A stretch of DNA of 64,000 nt from contig CAUBOH010000013.1 in the NCBI GenBank assembly GCA_958437495.1, positions 5,729 to 69,728 on the forward strand, given 5' to 3'. Position numbers and translations under genes: made by a program. Below, piece after piece: positions 38,206 through 45,810 of the stretch. The notes under the pieces were generated by a model. The model was not told the origin of the DNA and searched no databases. It saw only the letters and a program-made list of their open reading frames with translations. Within the stretch, counting starts at the first letter, position 1. Every line of letters starts with the position of its first letter. This stretch comes from an uncultured Collinsella sp. Lineage in GTDB: Bacteria > Actinomycetota > Coriobacteriia > Coriobacteriales > Coriobacteriaceae.

Positions 38206-38274
38206 AAGTTGCGGTGAAATAGTTCCGGTTTTCAAGCTTCCACGGGCCTTTTAGAAACTATTTCACCGCAACTT
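38206..38274. repeat. ~69-bp palindrome, copy B2
   Basis: The ends AAGTTGCGGTGAAATAG and CTATTTCACCGCAACTT are perfect inverted repeats. The inner arms (AGTTCCGGTTTT / TTTTAGAAACT) are degraded compared with copies B1 and B3. The left flank CCCATCCCCTCCT is the complement of the right flank of the half copy at 38639-38669. Confidence 0.8.
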
Positions 38275-38312
38275 CCAGGTTGGCCATCCGAAACCAGGTT
38301 GGCCATCCGAAA
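38275..38312. repeat. Two tandem copies of a 19-bp unit
   Basis: The unit CCAGGTTGGCCATCCGAAA occurs twice head to tail directly after palindrome B2. Two units only, so no CRISPR or satellite is implied. Confidence 0.85.
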
Positions 38313-38344
38313 CCGACAGTCTTGGACCGCGAATCCTACTGTTC

Positions 38345-38504
38345 GCCACGAAATGGGCCTATCTACTACGTTTAACCGATTACCCTCAACCATTCCAAAA
38401 TCCGAAATATCAAAATCGCTGGTAGACGGCTTGTCGATTTTCTGAAAATGCTGCTATGGTCGGCCCCTGCGGGCCAAACGTAGTAGAAGGGCCGCTTTCG
38501 TGGC
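38345..38504. repeat. 160-bp inverted-repeat element, copy A2
   Basis: It begins GCCACGAAATGGGCC and ends GGGCCGCTTTCGTGGC, with CTATCTACTACGTTT and its near complement inside the ends. It aligns along its whole 160 bp with the reverse complement of the element at 321-480, with the middle more diverged than the ends. No reading frame is shared. Confidence 0.75.
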
Positions 38505-38638
38505 TCAGCACCGGACCGGTCATTTTGGGACAGGCTTTTTAGCCACATTTGCCAGCCAATCGCTAGGGCAGTCAAAAAGCCTGCTTCAAATTTGCTACCC
38601 GACCTTCAGTGGGTTCGCAAAAGCCAATAGACAGTCCG

Positions 38639-38655
38639 TATTTCACCGGAACTTA
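38639..38655. repeat. Half copy of the ~69-bp palindrome
   Basis: TATTTCACCGGAACTTA matches the right end of the B elements with one change, and its flank AGGAGGGGATG continues the match to the left flank of B2 in reverse complement. It looks like a remnant left by insertion or rearrangement. Confidence 0.6.
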
Positions 38656-38768
38656 GGAGGGGATGTGGGGCGGCATCGATTCCCGTCACCGCGAACTCTT
38701 ACGAAAATGGCTCTGGTCCCAAAAGGAACTAGAGCCATTCGTCTATCTTATGGAGCGGGCGACGGGAA

Positions 38769-38869
38769 GTCCAAGGATTTGCTTCGCAAATCCTTGTTTC
38801 GCTGCGGGCCTTCGGCCCTTGCGTGCTGCGCTGGAAAATGCTAACGCATTTTCTCAGCTCCGCACCCTA
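38769..38869. repeat. Triple-hairpin insert between tRNA-Gly fragments
   Basis: Three hairpins follow one another: CAAGGATTTGC-TTC-GCAAATCCTTG, GGGCC-TTC-GGCCC and GAAAATGC-TAAC-GCATTTTC. The insert is bounded on the left by a 23-base copy of the tRNA-Gly 3-prime end (38746-38768) and on the right by an inverted 23-base T-arm copy (38870-38892). It is non-coding; an RNA product or a mobile-element scar are both possible. Confidence 0.55.
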
Positions 38870-38892
38870 GCGGGTTCGATTCCCGTCGCCCG
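38870..38892 (+). pseudogene. Inverted tRNA-Gly fragment (T arm and acceptor)
   Basis: 23 bases, GCGGGTTCGATTCCCGTCGCCCG (shown in two parts: T arm, then acceptor), are identical to the T arm and acceptor strand of the intact tRNA-Gly at 38954-39027 but lie in the opposite orientation. No D arm or anticodon arm is attached, so it cannot make a tRNA. Confidence 0.7.
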
Positions 38893-38903
38893 GCGCGTAA
38901 ACG

Positions 38904-38940
38904 AAAACAGCTCTGGTCACCAAAGGAAACCAAAGCCGTT
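38904..38940 (-). terminator. Probable terminator after tRNA-Gly
   Basis: On the minus strand AACGGCTTTGGTTTCC folds with GGTGACCAGAGCTGTT, followed by TTTTCGTTT. A second, related hairpin with TTTTCG lies at 38704-38740, next to the copied tRNA-Gly end, as if the tRNA and its terminator had once been duplicated. Confidence 0.6.
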
Positions 38941-38953
38941 AAAACAATTCTTA

Positions 38954-39027
38954 TGGAGCGGGCGACGGGAATCGAACCCGCGTCATCAGCTTGGAAGGCT
39001 GGGGTTCTACCATTGAACTACGCCCGC
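38954..39027 (-). tRNA. tRNA-Gly (anticodon UCC)
   Basis: 74 bases with encoded CCA. The acceptor GCGGGCG pairs with CGCCCGC, the anticodon stem CCAGC/GCTGA-type arm encloses CTTCCAA with anticodon TCC, and the T-loop is GGTTCGATTCC. It reads GGA and GGG. Its 3-prime end is repeated in part upstream in the island. Confidence 0.96.
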
Positions 39028-39033
39028 AAGATA

Positions 39034-39110
39034 TGGTCGGGACGACAGGATTTGAACCTGCGACATCCTGCTCCCAAAGCAGGCGCGCTACCAAACTGCG
39101 CCACGTCCCG
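39034..39110 (-). tRNA. tRNA-Pro (anticodon UGG)
   Basis: 77 bases with encoded CCA. The acceptor CGGGACG pairs with CGTCCCG, the anticodon loop TTTGGGA gives anticodon TGG, and the T-loop is GGTTCAAATCC. It lies six bases before tRNA-Gly and is probably cotranscribed with it. Confidence 0.96.
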
Positions 39111-39201
39111 AAGGTGTTGAGCAGCTAAGGTCTAAACCTTGCGTGTCCCAAAGCGAAGGAAATTATAGGGGAGACTCCCCGCCTGTGCAAGCATTGATGC
39201 C

Positions 39202-40560
39202 TTAGCTCCTCGAATGTGCAACAAAACGACTATGGAGCAGACCGATCACAAATGCCACCACGGCAACCGGCGCCCACGCGGCACCGATATCCGCCAGCGG
39301 CAGCGCATCGAACGGTAGCCACACGCCCGCAAAGAACGCGTCGCGGACCGAGGTGATCACACTCTGCACGGCAACCACACCGCCAACCCAGACCCACACC
39401 TGCGGATGAGCGTCGCAAAAGCCGTGCACCAGGCCCATCAGTACCAGCACGATGGCAACGGGATACAAGGCGTTGAGCATAGGCACCGAGAACATGAGGA
39501 TCACGTCGAGGCCCACGTTGGAGAGCACGCACGAAAACGCTGCGAACACAAAGGCGAGAACCGCAAAGGGACGGCGCATGGCCTCCTCGGAAGCCTCCGC
39601 TCCCCCTTCGACCACATACGTCTCGCAGAAGTAACGCGAGCAGCAGCTGATGAGGCCGATGCACACGTTCATGCAGGCAAGGAAGAAGATGGCGAAGACC
39701 ACGACCGTGCCGGCAAGCCCAAAGTGCATGGAGGCCGAACGAGCGAGGATGGCAGCGCCGTTGGTAGCGTCGGGCATCACGGTGCCGAGCTGCATGCCGG
39801 CAAGGCCCAAGCCGCAGTAGATGATAGCCATGAGCACGCCGGCGATCACACCGGAACGCGAAATCTCAAAGGCCACGCGCTTGTCATCGGTAACACCCAA
39901 CTCGTGGATGGTCTCGGCGATGATGATGCCAAAGGCAAGCGACGCGAGCAGGTCCATGGTCTGATAGCCAGTCAGAAAGCCCTGCACGGCGGCGCCTGCA
40001 TCGTAGGGAGCCTGCGGCGCAGCAGCCGGTCCCAGCGGCGAGATCACGGCAGCACCCACGACCAGCACGATGAGCGCAATGAGCGCAGGGCCCGTAATGC
40101 GGCCGAGCACGCGCGTGATGACGCCTGGACGCAGCGTGAGCGCAAACGCGACGATAAAGAAGCCAACGGCAAACACCAGGCGAGACGTACCGAGCGAGAC
40201 GCCCTCGGGCAGCAGCGGCACCAACATCTCGAATGCCGTGGAACTCGTGCGCGGAATGGCCAAGCACGGGCCGATGGCCAGATACACTGCCGCGACAAAG
40301 AACTCGCCGAACTTGGGGTGCACGCGGCCGGCAAGCTCGCGTGCCGTTCCGGCAAGCGCCACGGCGATAAAGCCCATAACAGGCAGACCGATAGCGGCAA
40401 TCAAAAAGCCGATCATGGCAACCGGCGTGGCAGAACCTGCCTGCAGCGCCAGCAGCGGCGGAATAATGAGGTTACCGGCGCCAAAGAGCATCGAGAACAG
40501 CGCAATGCCGACGGTAACGACATGGTCGGAACGCAGACCGCGCGGGGCGGATGAAGCCAT
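39202..40560 (-). CDS. brnQ: Branched-chain amino acid:cation symporter, BrnQ family
   Basis: A 452-residue membrane protein with about 12 hydrophobic segments. The N-terminal stretch ALFSMLFGAGNLIIPP is the signature of the LIVCS family, and GYQTMDLLASLAFG near the middle is also conserved. It would import leucine, isoleucine and valine with sodium or protons. The ATG at 40560 has AAAGG seven bases upstream; a GTG two codons earlier is an alternative. It lies downstream of the selenium cluster but behind a strong terminator. Confidence 0.9.
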   Translation of the reverse strand: MASSAPRGLRSDHVVTVGIALFSMLFGAGNLIIPPLLALQAGSATPVAMIGFLIAAIGLPVMGFIAVALAGTARELAGRVHPKFGEFFVAAVYLAIGPCLAIPRTSSTAFEMLVPLLPEGVSLGTSRLVFAVGFFIVAFALTLRPGVITRVLGRITGPALIALIVLVVGAAVISPLGPAAAPQAPYDAGAAVQGFLTGYQTMDLLASLAFGIIIAETIHELGVTDDKRVAFEISRSGVIAGVLMAIIYCGLGLAGMQLGTVMPDATNGAAILARSASMHFGLAGTVVVFAIFFLACMNVCIGLISCCSRYFCETYVVEGGAEASEEAMRRPFAVLAFVFAAFSCVLSNVGLDVILMFSVPMLNALYPVAIVLVLMGLVHGFCDAHPQVWVWVGGVVAVQSVITSVRDAFFAGVWLPFDALPLADIGAAWAPVAVVAFVIGLLHSRFVAHSRS

Positions 40561-40583
40561 AGGCACACCTTTCGGGTCGAAAC

Positions 40584-40613
40584 AAAAACGGGACGGGCAA
40601 AATACCCGTCCCG
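40584..40613 (-). terminator. Terminator of the selenium/double-cubane gene run
   Basis: The stem CGGGACGGG / CCCGTCCCG with a 7-base loop is followed by TTTTTGTTT on the minus strand, 14 bases after the NifS-like gene. Confidence 0.92.
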
Positions 40614-40627
40614 CAAGTATATACGCT

Positions 40628-41767
40628 CTAGCAGGCTAAATCGCGCAGAGCATCGATAGCCGTGTCGACTTCCTCGTTCGTGTTGAAATACCCAAACGAG
40701 AAGCGGACGACACCCTGGCGCTCGGTACCTAACGCGCGGTGCATGAGCGGAGCGCAATGGGCACCGGGGCGCGTCGCAATCCCCCACCCTTGCATGAGCG
40801 CGTCCGAGATCTCGGCCGAATCGATATCACCCACGTTGAGTGAGACGATCGCCGAGCGCACGGGCTGGTCAAACGCACCGTAGAGCGCAATGTCGGGGAT
40901 TTCACGAACACCGGCGAGGAAGCGCTCTGCAAGCGAGCGCTCATGCGCCGCAATCGCCTCGACCCCGCCCTGGGCCTCGATAAAGTCGAGACCGGCAGAA
41001 AGTCCCGCGATGCCGTGACCGTTGAGCGTGCCCGCCTCAAGACGCGTGGGCCACTCAAGAGGCTGCAGTGGGTCAAAGCTGTGCACGCCCGTACCACCCA
41101 TGGCCCACGGAGCCACGTCAATGCCCTCCGCCACGGCCAGGCCGCCGGTCCCCTGCGGACCCATGAGCCCCTTGTGGCCGGTAAAGCACACAACATCGAG
41201 CCCCATGGCGTGCATATCGATATGCGCCGTGCCGGCAGACTGCGAGGCATCGACGATCACCAGCGCACCGGCCGCATGGGCCATGGCCGCTACGCGTGCA
41301 ATGTCGACCGCGTTGCCGGTCACATTGGAGGCGTGCGTCGCCACCACGGCACGCGTGCCCGGCGTGACCAACCGCTCGAGCTCGTCGTAGTCGAGCACGC
41401 CGTTGGTATCACAGCCCGCATGCTCAACCGTCACACCCTGCTCCATCGCCAAGCGGTTGAGCGGACGTAGCACCGAGTTGTGCTCAAGCACCGTCGTGAC
41501 CACGCGGTCGCCGGGGCGCACCACGCCATTAATGACGGTGTTGAGCGCCGCGGTGGAGTTGGGCGTAAAGCACACATGGTCCGCCCTCGGGCAACCCAAA
41601 AGGCGCGCGAGCTTGGCACGGCAGCCGTGGATGGTACGCGCCGCATCGAGCGCACCCGAGGTGGCACCGCGCCCAGCATTGCCGAGCGAGCACATCGCCT
41701 GTGTCACGGCATCGACAACCGTCTGCGGCTTGTGCATGGTCGTCGCCGCGTTATCCAGGTAGATCAT
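40628..41767 (-). CDS. NifS-like aminotransferase class V enzyme (cysteine desulfurase family)
   Basis: A 379-residue PLP enzyme. The PLP lysine lies in TGHKGLMGPQGTGG and the likely catalytic cysteine in RPGAHCAPLMH near residue 335, in the position used by cysteine desulfurases and selenocysteine lyases. It belongs to the short subfamily that accompanies SelD and YedF. It could supply sulfur or selenium from cysteine or selenocysteine. Its start overlaps the DUF3343 stop (ATGA). The reading frame can extend to 41782, but MIYLDNAATT is the normal beginning. Confidence 0.85.
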   Translation of the reverse strand: MIYLDNAATTMHKPQTVVDAVTQAMCSLGNAGRGATSGALDAARTIHGCRAKLARLLGCPRADHVCFTPNSTAALNTVINGVVRPGDRVVTTVLEHNSVLRPLNRLAMEQGVTVEHAGCDTNGVLDYDELERLVTPGTRAVVATHASNVTGNAVDIARVAAMAHAAGALVIVDASQSAGTAHIDMHAMGLDVVCFTGHKGLMGPQGTGGLAVAEGIDVAPWAMGGTGVHSFDPLQPLEWPTRLEAGTLNGHGIAGLSAGLDFIEAQGGVEAIAAHERSLAERFLAGVREIPDIALYGAFDQPVRSAIVSLNVGDIDSAEISDALMQGWGIATRPGAHCAPLMHRALGTERQGVVRFSFGYFNTNEEVDTAIDALRDLAC

Positions 41768-42015
41768 CGCACGACCTCCCACATATCAATCACGGTATAG
41801 CCCTCGGCGGGAACGCCCGCCGCGGCGAGTTCGCCGCGCAGTAGCTCCTCATCGGCAGGCAACGCCTTCCACGCCAGGCCGCAACCGGCAGCGACCTCCC
41901 CGGGTACGGGAATCGTTCGTCCAGGAAGACCACGCTCGATGCACAGGGACTCGCAGCCCATGGCGGCAGCCGTGGTGGGAAACGTGATGACAAGCGCTGG
42001 GCGCTTCTCCCTCAT
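41764..42015 (-). CDS. DUF3343 protein, short form
   Basis: 83 residues covering just the DUF3343 domain: ALVITFPTTAAAMGCESLC, GLPGRTIPVPGEV and AGCGLAWK. Two conserved cysteines (in CESLC and GCGL) are present. Compared with the copy at 14.4 kb it lacks the cysteine-rich front. It lies between yedF and the NifS-like gene, overlapping the latter by four bases. A role in handling sulfur or selenium is suggested only by this context. GGAG lies five bases before the ATG. Confidence 0.8.
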   Translation of the reverse strand: MREKRPALVITFPTTAAAMGCESLCIERGLPGRTIPVPGEVAAGCGLAWKALPADEELLRGELAAAGVPAEGYTVIDMWEVVR

Positions 42016-42034
42016 GGCAACTCCAACCAATACG

Positions 42035-42661
42035 CTACGGGCGCACGACGCGCACGGCCTGCTCCATCTTCTCCACGATCACATACATGTTCGTGACCTC
42101 GCCCACGGCAAGCAGGTCCTTAATGCCATAGTGGTCGAGGCAGGTGCCACAGGTGAGGATTTCGACGCCCTGCTCAGCCAGCCCCTTCAGGTCGTCGAGC
42201 ACCGGAGAGCCCTCGACGGTGAGCTTGGCGCCGCCGTTGTAGAACAGCATGGTCGCGGGCAGCTCCTCCTGCTGCGTCACGGCAAAGATGAAGGCCTTCA
42301 TGAGCTTGTGGCCCAGCTCGTCGTCGCCGCGGCCCATGCAGTCGGTGTAGACGGAAATGACGAGCTCGCCCTTGCCGGTGCTGGCACCACAGAAGGCAGC
42401 GCCATCCTGCTCGGGATCGGCCACGGCAATGGCGCCAGAGATCGCCACGGTCACGTGCCACTCAGCGTCAGAAACCTTCTCGACCGAGGCCGTGCAGCCC
42501 TTCTCCTGCGCCATCTTGGAGATGTTCTTGACGGCGGTCTCGTTATCGACCGAGGTCACCACGGCACCCTCGCCGTCAAGCTGTTTGAGCGCCTTAAGCG
42601 TCTTGACGACGGGTAGCGGGCAGGCATCGCCCATGGCATTGACTTCAATTTTGGTAGACAT
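42035..42661 (-). CDS. yedF: Selenium metabolism protein YedF (TusA plus DsrE-like domains)
   Basis: A 208-residue protein. Residues 1-75 form a TusA/SirA-like domain with the ACPLPVVKT motif whose cysteine can carry sulfur or selenium as a persulfide-type group. The second half is DsrE-like with CGTCLDHYG near the end. This two-domain form is associated with selD in selenium-using bacteria. It follows selD by 60 bases and precedes DUF3343, so a carrier role between the NifS-like enzyme and SelD is plausible. Confidence 0.87.
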   Translation of the reverse strand: MSTKIEVNAMGDACPLPVVKTLKALKQLDGEGAVVTSVDNETAVKNISKMAQEKGCTASVEKVSDAEWHVTVAISGAIAVADPEQDGAAFCGASTGKGELVISVYTDCMGRGDDELGHKLMKAFIFAVTQQEELPATMLFYNGGAKLTVEGSPVLDDLKGLAEQGVEILTCGTCLDHYGIKDLLAVGEVTNMYVIVEKMEQAVRVVRP

Positions 42662-42721
42662 AGCTACATCCTTTCAAAAGGGACCGCCCAGAACAGCAGG
42701 CGGTCGCATAAACGGTTTTCC

Positions 42722-43771
42722 TTAATGCACAACGCGAACAGCAGGACCGCCCGGCACCGGCTCGCACACGCGACCGATTGTGGCGGCAACGCGCCCCTCG
42801 GCATGTAAATGACGCGCAAGCTCATCCACATCCGCCGCGGGCGCCGCGATGAGCAAGCCACCCGATGTCTGTGGATCGTACAGCGCATCCAACACACCCG
42901 GCTCCAGGTCCTCGTCGGCGGTCACACGCGGGCCAAAGAAGTCCTGGTTGCGGTAGGAGCCCGCGGGGATAATGCCCAGACGCGCCATGTCGAGCACCTG
43001 GTCAAAGAGCGGCACCGCCCCCGACGCAAGTTCAATCTGCACGCCCGAGCCCTCGGCCATCTCGCACGCATGCCCGATCAAGCCAAAGCCCGTGATGTCG
43101 GTACAGCCGTGAAGCTCAAGTCCCTCGGCCAGACGAATCGGTGCCTCGTTAAGGGTGCGCATCGAGTCAAACATGGCTGTGGCCTCGTCCTGCTCGATGA
43201 GCTCGCCCTTAATGGCCGTGGTGATGATGCCCGAGCCGATCGCCTTGGTCAGCAACAGGACATCGCCAGCGCGCGCGCCGCTGTTGGCGAGCATGCGGTC
43301 GAGCGAGACAAAGCCGCTCACGGACAGGCCGTACTTGGGCTCGTCGTCGTTGATGGTATGGCCGCCCGCGATAGAGCAACCGGCCTCGACGCACTTATCG
43401 GCACCGCCCGCCAAAATCTTGCCGGCAACCTCAACGCCCAGGCAACTGGGTATGCACAGCAAGTTCATGGCATGGCTCGGCCGCCCGCCCATGGCGTAGA
43501 TGTCCGACAGCGAGTTGGCCGCGGCAATCTGACCGAACAAATAGGGGTCGTCGACCATCGGTGGAAAGAAGTCGATGGACTGCACGAGGCCCAGGTTTTC
43601 GCCAACACGGAAGACGCTCGCATCGTCGGAGGTATCGAACCCCACGAGCAGGTTGTCGTTATGCACATTGGGTAAGTCGCCCAGGACCTGGGCGAGGGCT
43701 CCGGGAGCCAACTTAGCGGCTCAACCGCTCGCGGCCGTCATAGACGTGAGCCTCATGGTGTCCTTAGCCAT
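42722..43771 (-). CDS. selD: Selenophosphate synthetase, selenocysteine-containing
   Basis: A 349-residue enzyme that makes selenophosphate from selenide and ATP. An in-frame TGA at 43721-43723 is codon 17, the place of the catalytic Cys17 of E. coli SelD; the flanks read LTSMTAASG-Sec-AAKLAPGAL, as in known selenocysteine SelDs. Reading from the ATG at 43771 (GGAAGGGGG five bases ahead) restores the missing N-terminal segment. The remainder holds the ATP-binding DDAS, AMGGRPSHA and AGGHTI motifs. The start overlaps the glycosyltransferase stop by eight bases. It supplies both SelA and the local selenium cluster. Confidence 0.93.
43679..43693 (-). promoter_or_regulatory. SECIS-like hairpin of selD
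   Basis: In the mRNA, 27 bases after the UGA, GCCCAGGUCCUGGGC forms a tight hairpin presenting GGUC, the core of the bacterial SECIS loop (compare GCAGGUCUGC in E. coli fdhF). The distance is larger than in fdhF but within the range reported for bacterial SECIS elements. Confidence 0.65.
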
Positions 43772-44981
43772 ACGAACCCCCTTCCAACAAATCAACGACT
43801 TTAAGTATACGCGCCAGGCACGCTTCCCAAGAGACCGCCGACGGCTCGAACGTCGAAGGCGGAGCCGCAAGCGCCTGCGCGATAGCATCTGCCAGTGCGC
43901 GCTCAAACAACGGAAGGTCGGCCGCCACGGGCGTGTCGACATCCGTCATACGCGGCGACGCCACCCACGTCACGGGAGCACCGGGAAGCATCGCCTCCAT
44001 CCAGGGACGAACGCCGGGCAAATCGGTCGCCACAACTTTGCAGCCGCACGCGAGGGCCTCGATCGTCACGAGCGGCAGACCCTCGTAAAACGAAGGCAGC
44101 ACAAAGACGTCGGAACTGCGGTAGGCACGCACGAGCCCATCGCTATCCAGGCGTCCCGCCAGCGTCACCGGCACATCCGAGGCCGCGGTCAAGCGCTCGA
44201 TACGCGCGTACTCGGCATCGTCCCCGCGGCCGCCCACAAGTACCAAGCCAGATGGGCGGACGCCATCGTCAATCGGCAATGACACGGCTCGAACCAGCGA
44301 CTCGACGCCCTTTTTAAAGCAAATCTTGCCCACGTACACAAGCGACCCCGGCTGCCTCGCCACGCTTGCGTCGCGGCAGAAGACGCGATGGTCGTAGCCC
44401 GTCCCAATCACGTGGATGCGATCGGCATCGACGCCGCACACCAGGCCAATCTGCTCAGCCTGCTCAGCATGGAGCGCAAAGACGGCATCGAGCCGACGGA
44501 CCGCACTTACGATGCGATCGCGCTCGAGCGCATGCGAACGCAGCTGGCGCAGGTCGGTCGAATGGCACACGGCAACAACCGGCACGCCCCGGACGCACTC
44601 GCGGGCCAATGCGGTCACCAGATACAGGTGATGGCAGAGCACCAGATCGGGCCGAAACTCAGCCACCGCCCGATCGATTGCAGCAGCAAATGCCCGCTCA
44701 AATGCCTTGAGCATCGAAGGCGTCAGATCACGATAGCGTGTGGAGGGATAGGGCATGACATCGGACATGCCACAGATGGGAAACGGCAGCTCGGGCGACT
44801 CGAACGGTACGGCAAACACGGCAGCACGCCAGTCCAGCTCGCCTTGGGTATCACCCGGTGCCGCGCCGCAAAGCACGGCGGCGCGATGCCCCGTCTCGAT
44901 CTGCTCGCGTACGAGCGCGGCAAGGTAGGTGCCGCTGCCAGTGCTATCTGGTTTTTGTGCCGAGATATTGAGGATGCGCAT
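43764..44981 (-). CDS. Glycosyltransferase, GT4 family, coupled to selD
   Basis: A 405-residue GT-B-fold protein. The N-terminus MRILNISAQKPDSTGSGTYL is a typical acceptor-side start, GTGYDHRVF and VYVGKICFKKGVESLV mark the linker and donor domain, and SFYEGLPLVTIEALACGCKVV is the GT4 EX7E motif with nucleotide-sugar contacts. No membrane segment is present. It sits between the double-cubane activator and selD and overlaps selD by eight bases. No cell-wall or capsule genes are near, so a sugar-selenium or sugar-thiol product is worth considering; the substrate is unknown. The frame extends to 45119, but the ATG at 44981 begins the domain. Confidence 0.82.
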   Translation of the reverse strand: MRILNISAQKPDSTGSGTYLAALVREQIETGHRAAVLCGAAPGDTQGELDWRAAVFAVPFESPELPFPICGMSDVMPYPSTRYRDLTPSMLKAFERAFAAAIDRAVAEFRPDLVLCHHLYLVTALARECVRGVPVVAVCHSTDLRQLRSHALERDRIVSAVRRLDAVFALHAEQAEQIGLVCGVDADRIHVIGTGYDHRVFCRDASVARQPGSLVYVGKICFKKGVESLVRAVSLPIDDGVRPSGLVLVGGRGDDAEYARIERLTAASDVPVTLAGRLDSDGLVRAYRSSDVFVLPSFYEGLPLVTIEALACGCKVVATDLPGVRPWMEAMLPGAPVTWVASPRMTDVDTPVAADLPLFERALADAIAQALAAPPSTFEPSAVSWEACLARILKVVDLLEGGSYG

Positions 44982-44995
44982 GTCGCGGTACACCC

Positions 44996-45760
44996 CTAGG
45001 CCAAGGCGGCGGCGCGGACAGCCGCGCCGATCGCTCCGGCAAAGCGAGCCTGGGGCGAGGTGGTCACCGGCGACCCCAGTAGCTCGCCCAACCGCTCCAC
45101 CACGAAGGCGTTCTCGCACAGGCCACCGGTCAGGTAGTACGGGGCGCCCGCGGCCTGCCCGGCCATGGTCGCCACGCGCGAGACCACGCTGTCGATCACG
45201 CCACGCGCAATGTTCTCGCGCGGCTCACCGCGACCGATCAGGCTGATGACCTCGCTTTCGGCAAACACAGTGCACATGCTGCTGATCTTGGTGGGCTCGC
45301 CGGAACGCGCCAGGTCGGCCATCTGCTGCTGGGAAATGCCTAGGCGGTCGGCCATGATCTCCAAAAAGCGCCCCGTGCCGGCGGCGCACTTGTCGTTCAT
45401 GGCAAACTTGGCCACGCGGCCACTTTTAAGCTGAATGACTTTGGTGTCCTGGCCGCCCACGTCAATCACCGTGCCATGGTCGCCAAACAGGCGCACGGCA
45501 CCGGTGCCGTGGCAGGTGATCTCGGTCACGACCTTGTGCGCATAGGGCACGGCGACACGGCCGTAGCCAGTCGCGACCACGCGAACATCGTCGCCCGTCA
45601 CGTCATAGCCGGCTGCAGCGAGCTCGCCGCGCAGACGCTCGGCCGCATCGACCGACGAATACCCCGTCGGCATGACGCAAGTCAACGCAATGGCGCTGTC
45701 CGTCTCCACCACCGCAGCCTTCGCGGCCGTCGAGCCTATGTCGATACCAATGCCAACCAC
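44996..45760 (-). CDS. ATP-dependent activator of 2-hydroxyacyl-CoA dehydratase type (BadF/HgdC family)
   Basis: A 254-residue ASKHA-fold ATPase. GIDIGSTAAKAAVVE is the phosphate-binding motif, and NDKCAAGTGRFLE and SSMCTVFAESEV hold the two cysteines that bind one 4Fe-4S cluster between the subunits of the dimer. These proteins use ATP to push a low-potential electron into a partner dehydratase or double-cubane protein, here the two gene products upstream. It starts with GTG, six bases after AAGGAGG. Confidence 0.92.
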   Translation of the reverse strand: MVGIGIDIGSTAAKAAVVETDSAIALTCVMPTGYSSVDAAERLRGELAAAGYDVTGDDVRVVATGYGRVAVPYAHKVVTEITCHGTGAVRLFGDHGTVIDVGGQDTKVIQLKSGRVAKFAMNDKCAAGTGRFLEIMADRLGISQQQMADLARSGEPTKISSMCTVFAESEVISLIGRGEPRENIARGVIDSVVSRVATMAGQAAGAPYYLTGGLCENAFVVERLGELLGSPVTTSPQARFAGAIGAAVRAAALA

Positions 45761-45778
45761 GGCATCCTCCTTCTATAC

Positions 45779-45804
45779 GGCAAAACAGCTATCCCTTTGC
45801 CGCA
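45779..45804. repeat. Imperfect CAAAGGGA-type palindrome
   Basis: On the minus strand ATGCGGCAAAGGGATAGCTGTTTTGCCGT can form a short hairpin and shares TGCGGCAAAGGGA with the palindrome at 276-306. It lies between the second double-cubane gene and the activator gene. Confidence 0.4.
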
Positions 45805-45810
45805 TTTGTC

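Larger units (their letters stand above)
38161..38953. other. Repeat-rich intergenic island next to tRNA-Gly
   Basis: 793 bases with no credible gene. In order it holds palindrome copy B2 (38206-38274), a 19-bp tandem duplication (38275-38312), element A2 (38345-38504), a half copy of B (38639-38655), a copy of a tRNA-Gly 3-prime end and terminator-like hairpin (38700-38768), a triple-hairpin insert (38769-38869), an inverted tRNA-Gly fragment (38870-38892) and the terminator of tRNA-Gly (38904-38940). Several short open frames cross it but none has a ribosome site or recognisable protein. Confidence 0.7.

Noticed and set aside
38275..38312. CRISPR-like direct repeats
   Set aside because: Only two adjacent 19-bp units with no spacer; no cas genes in the window.
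38500..39016. Protein genes of 114 and 117 codons in the tRNA island
   Set aside because: They run through repeats and antisense to tRNA-Gly, with no ribosome site or similarity.
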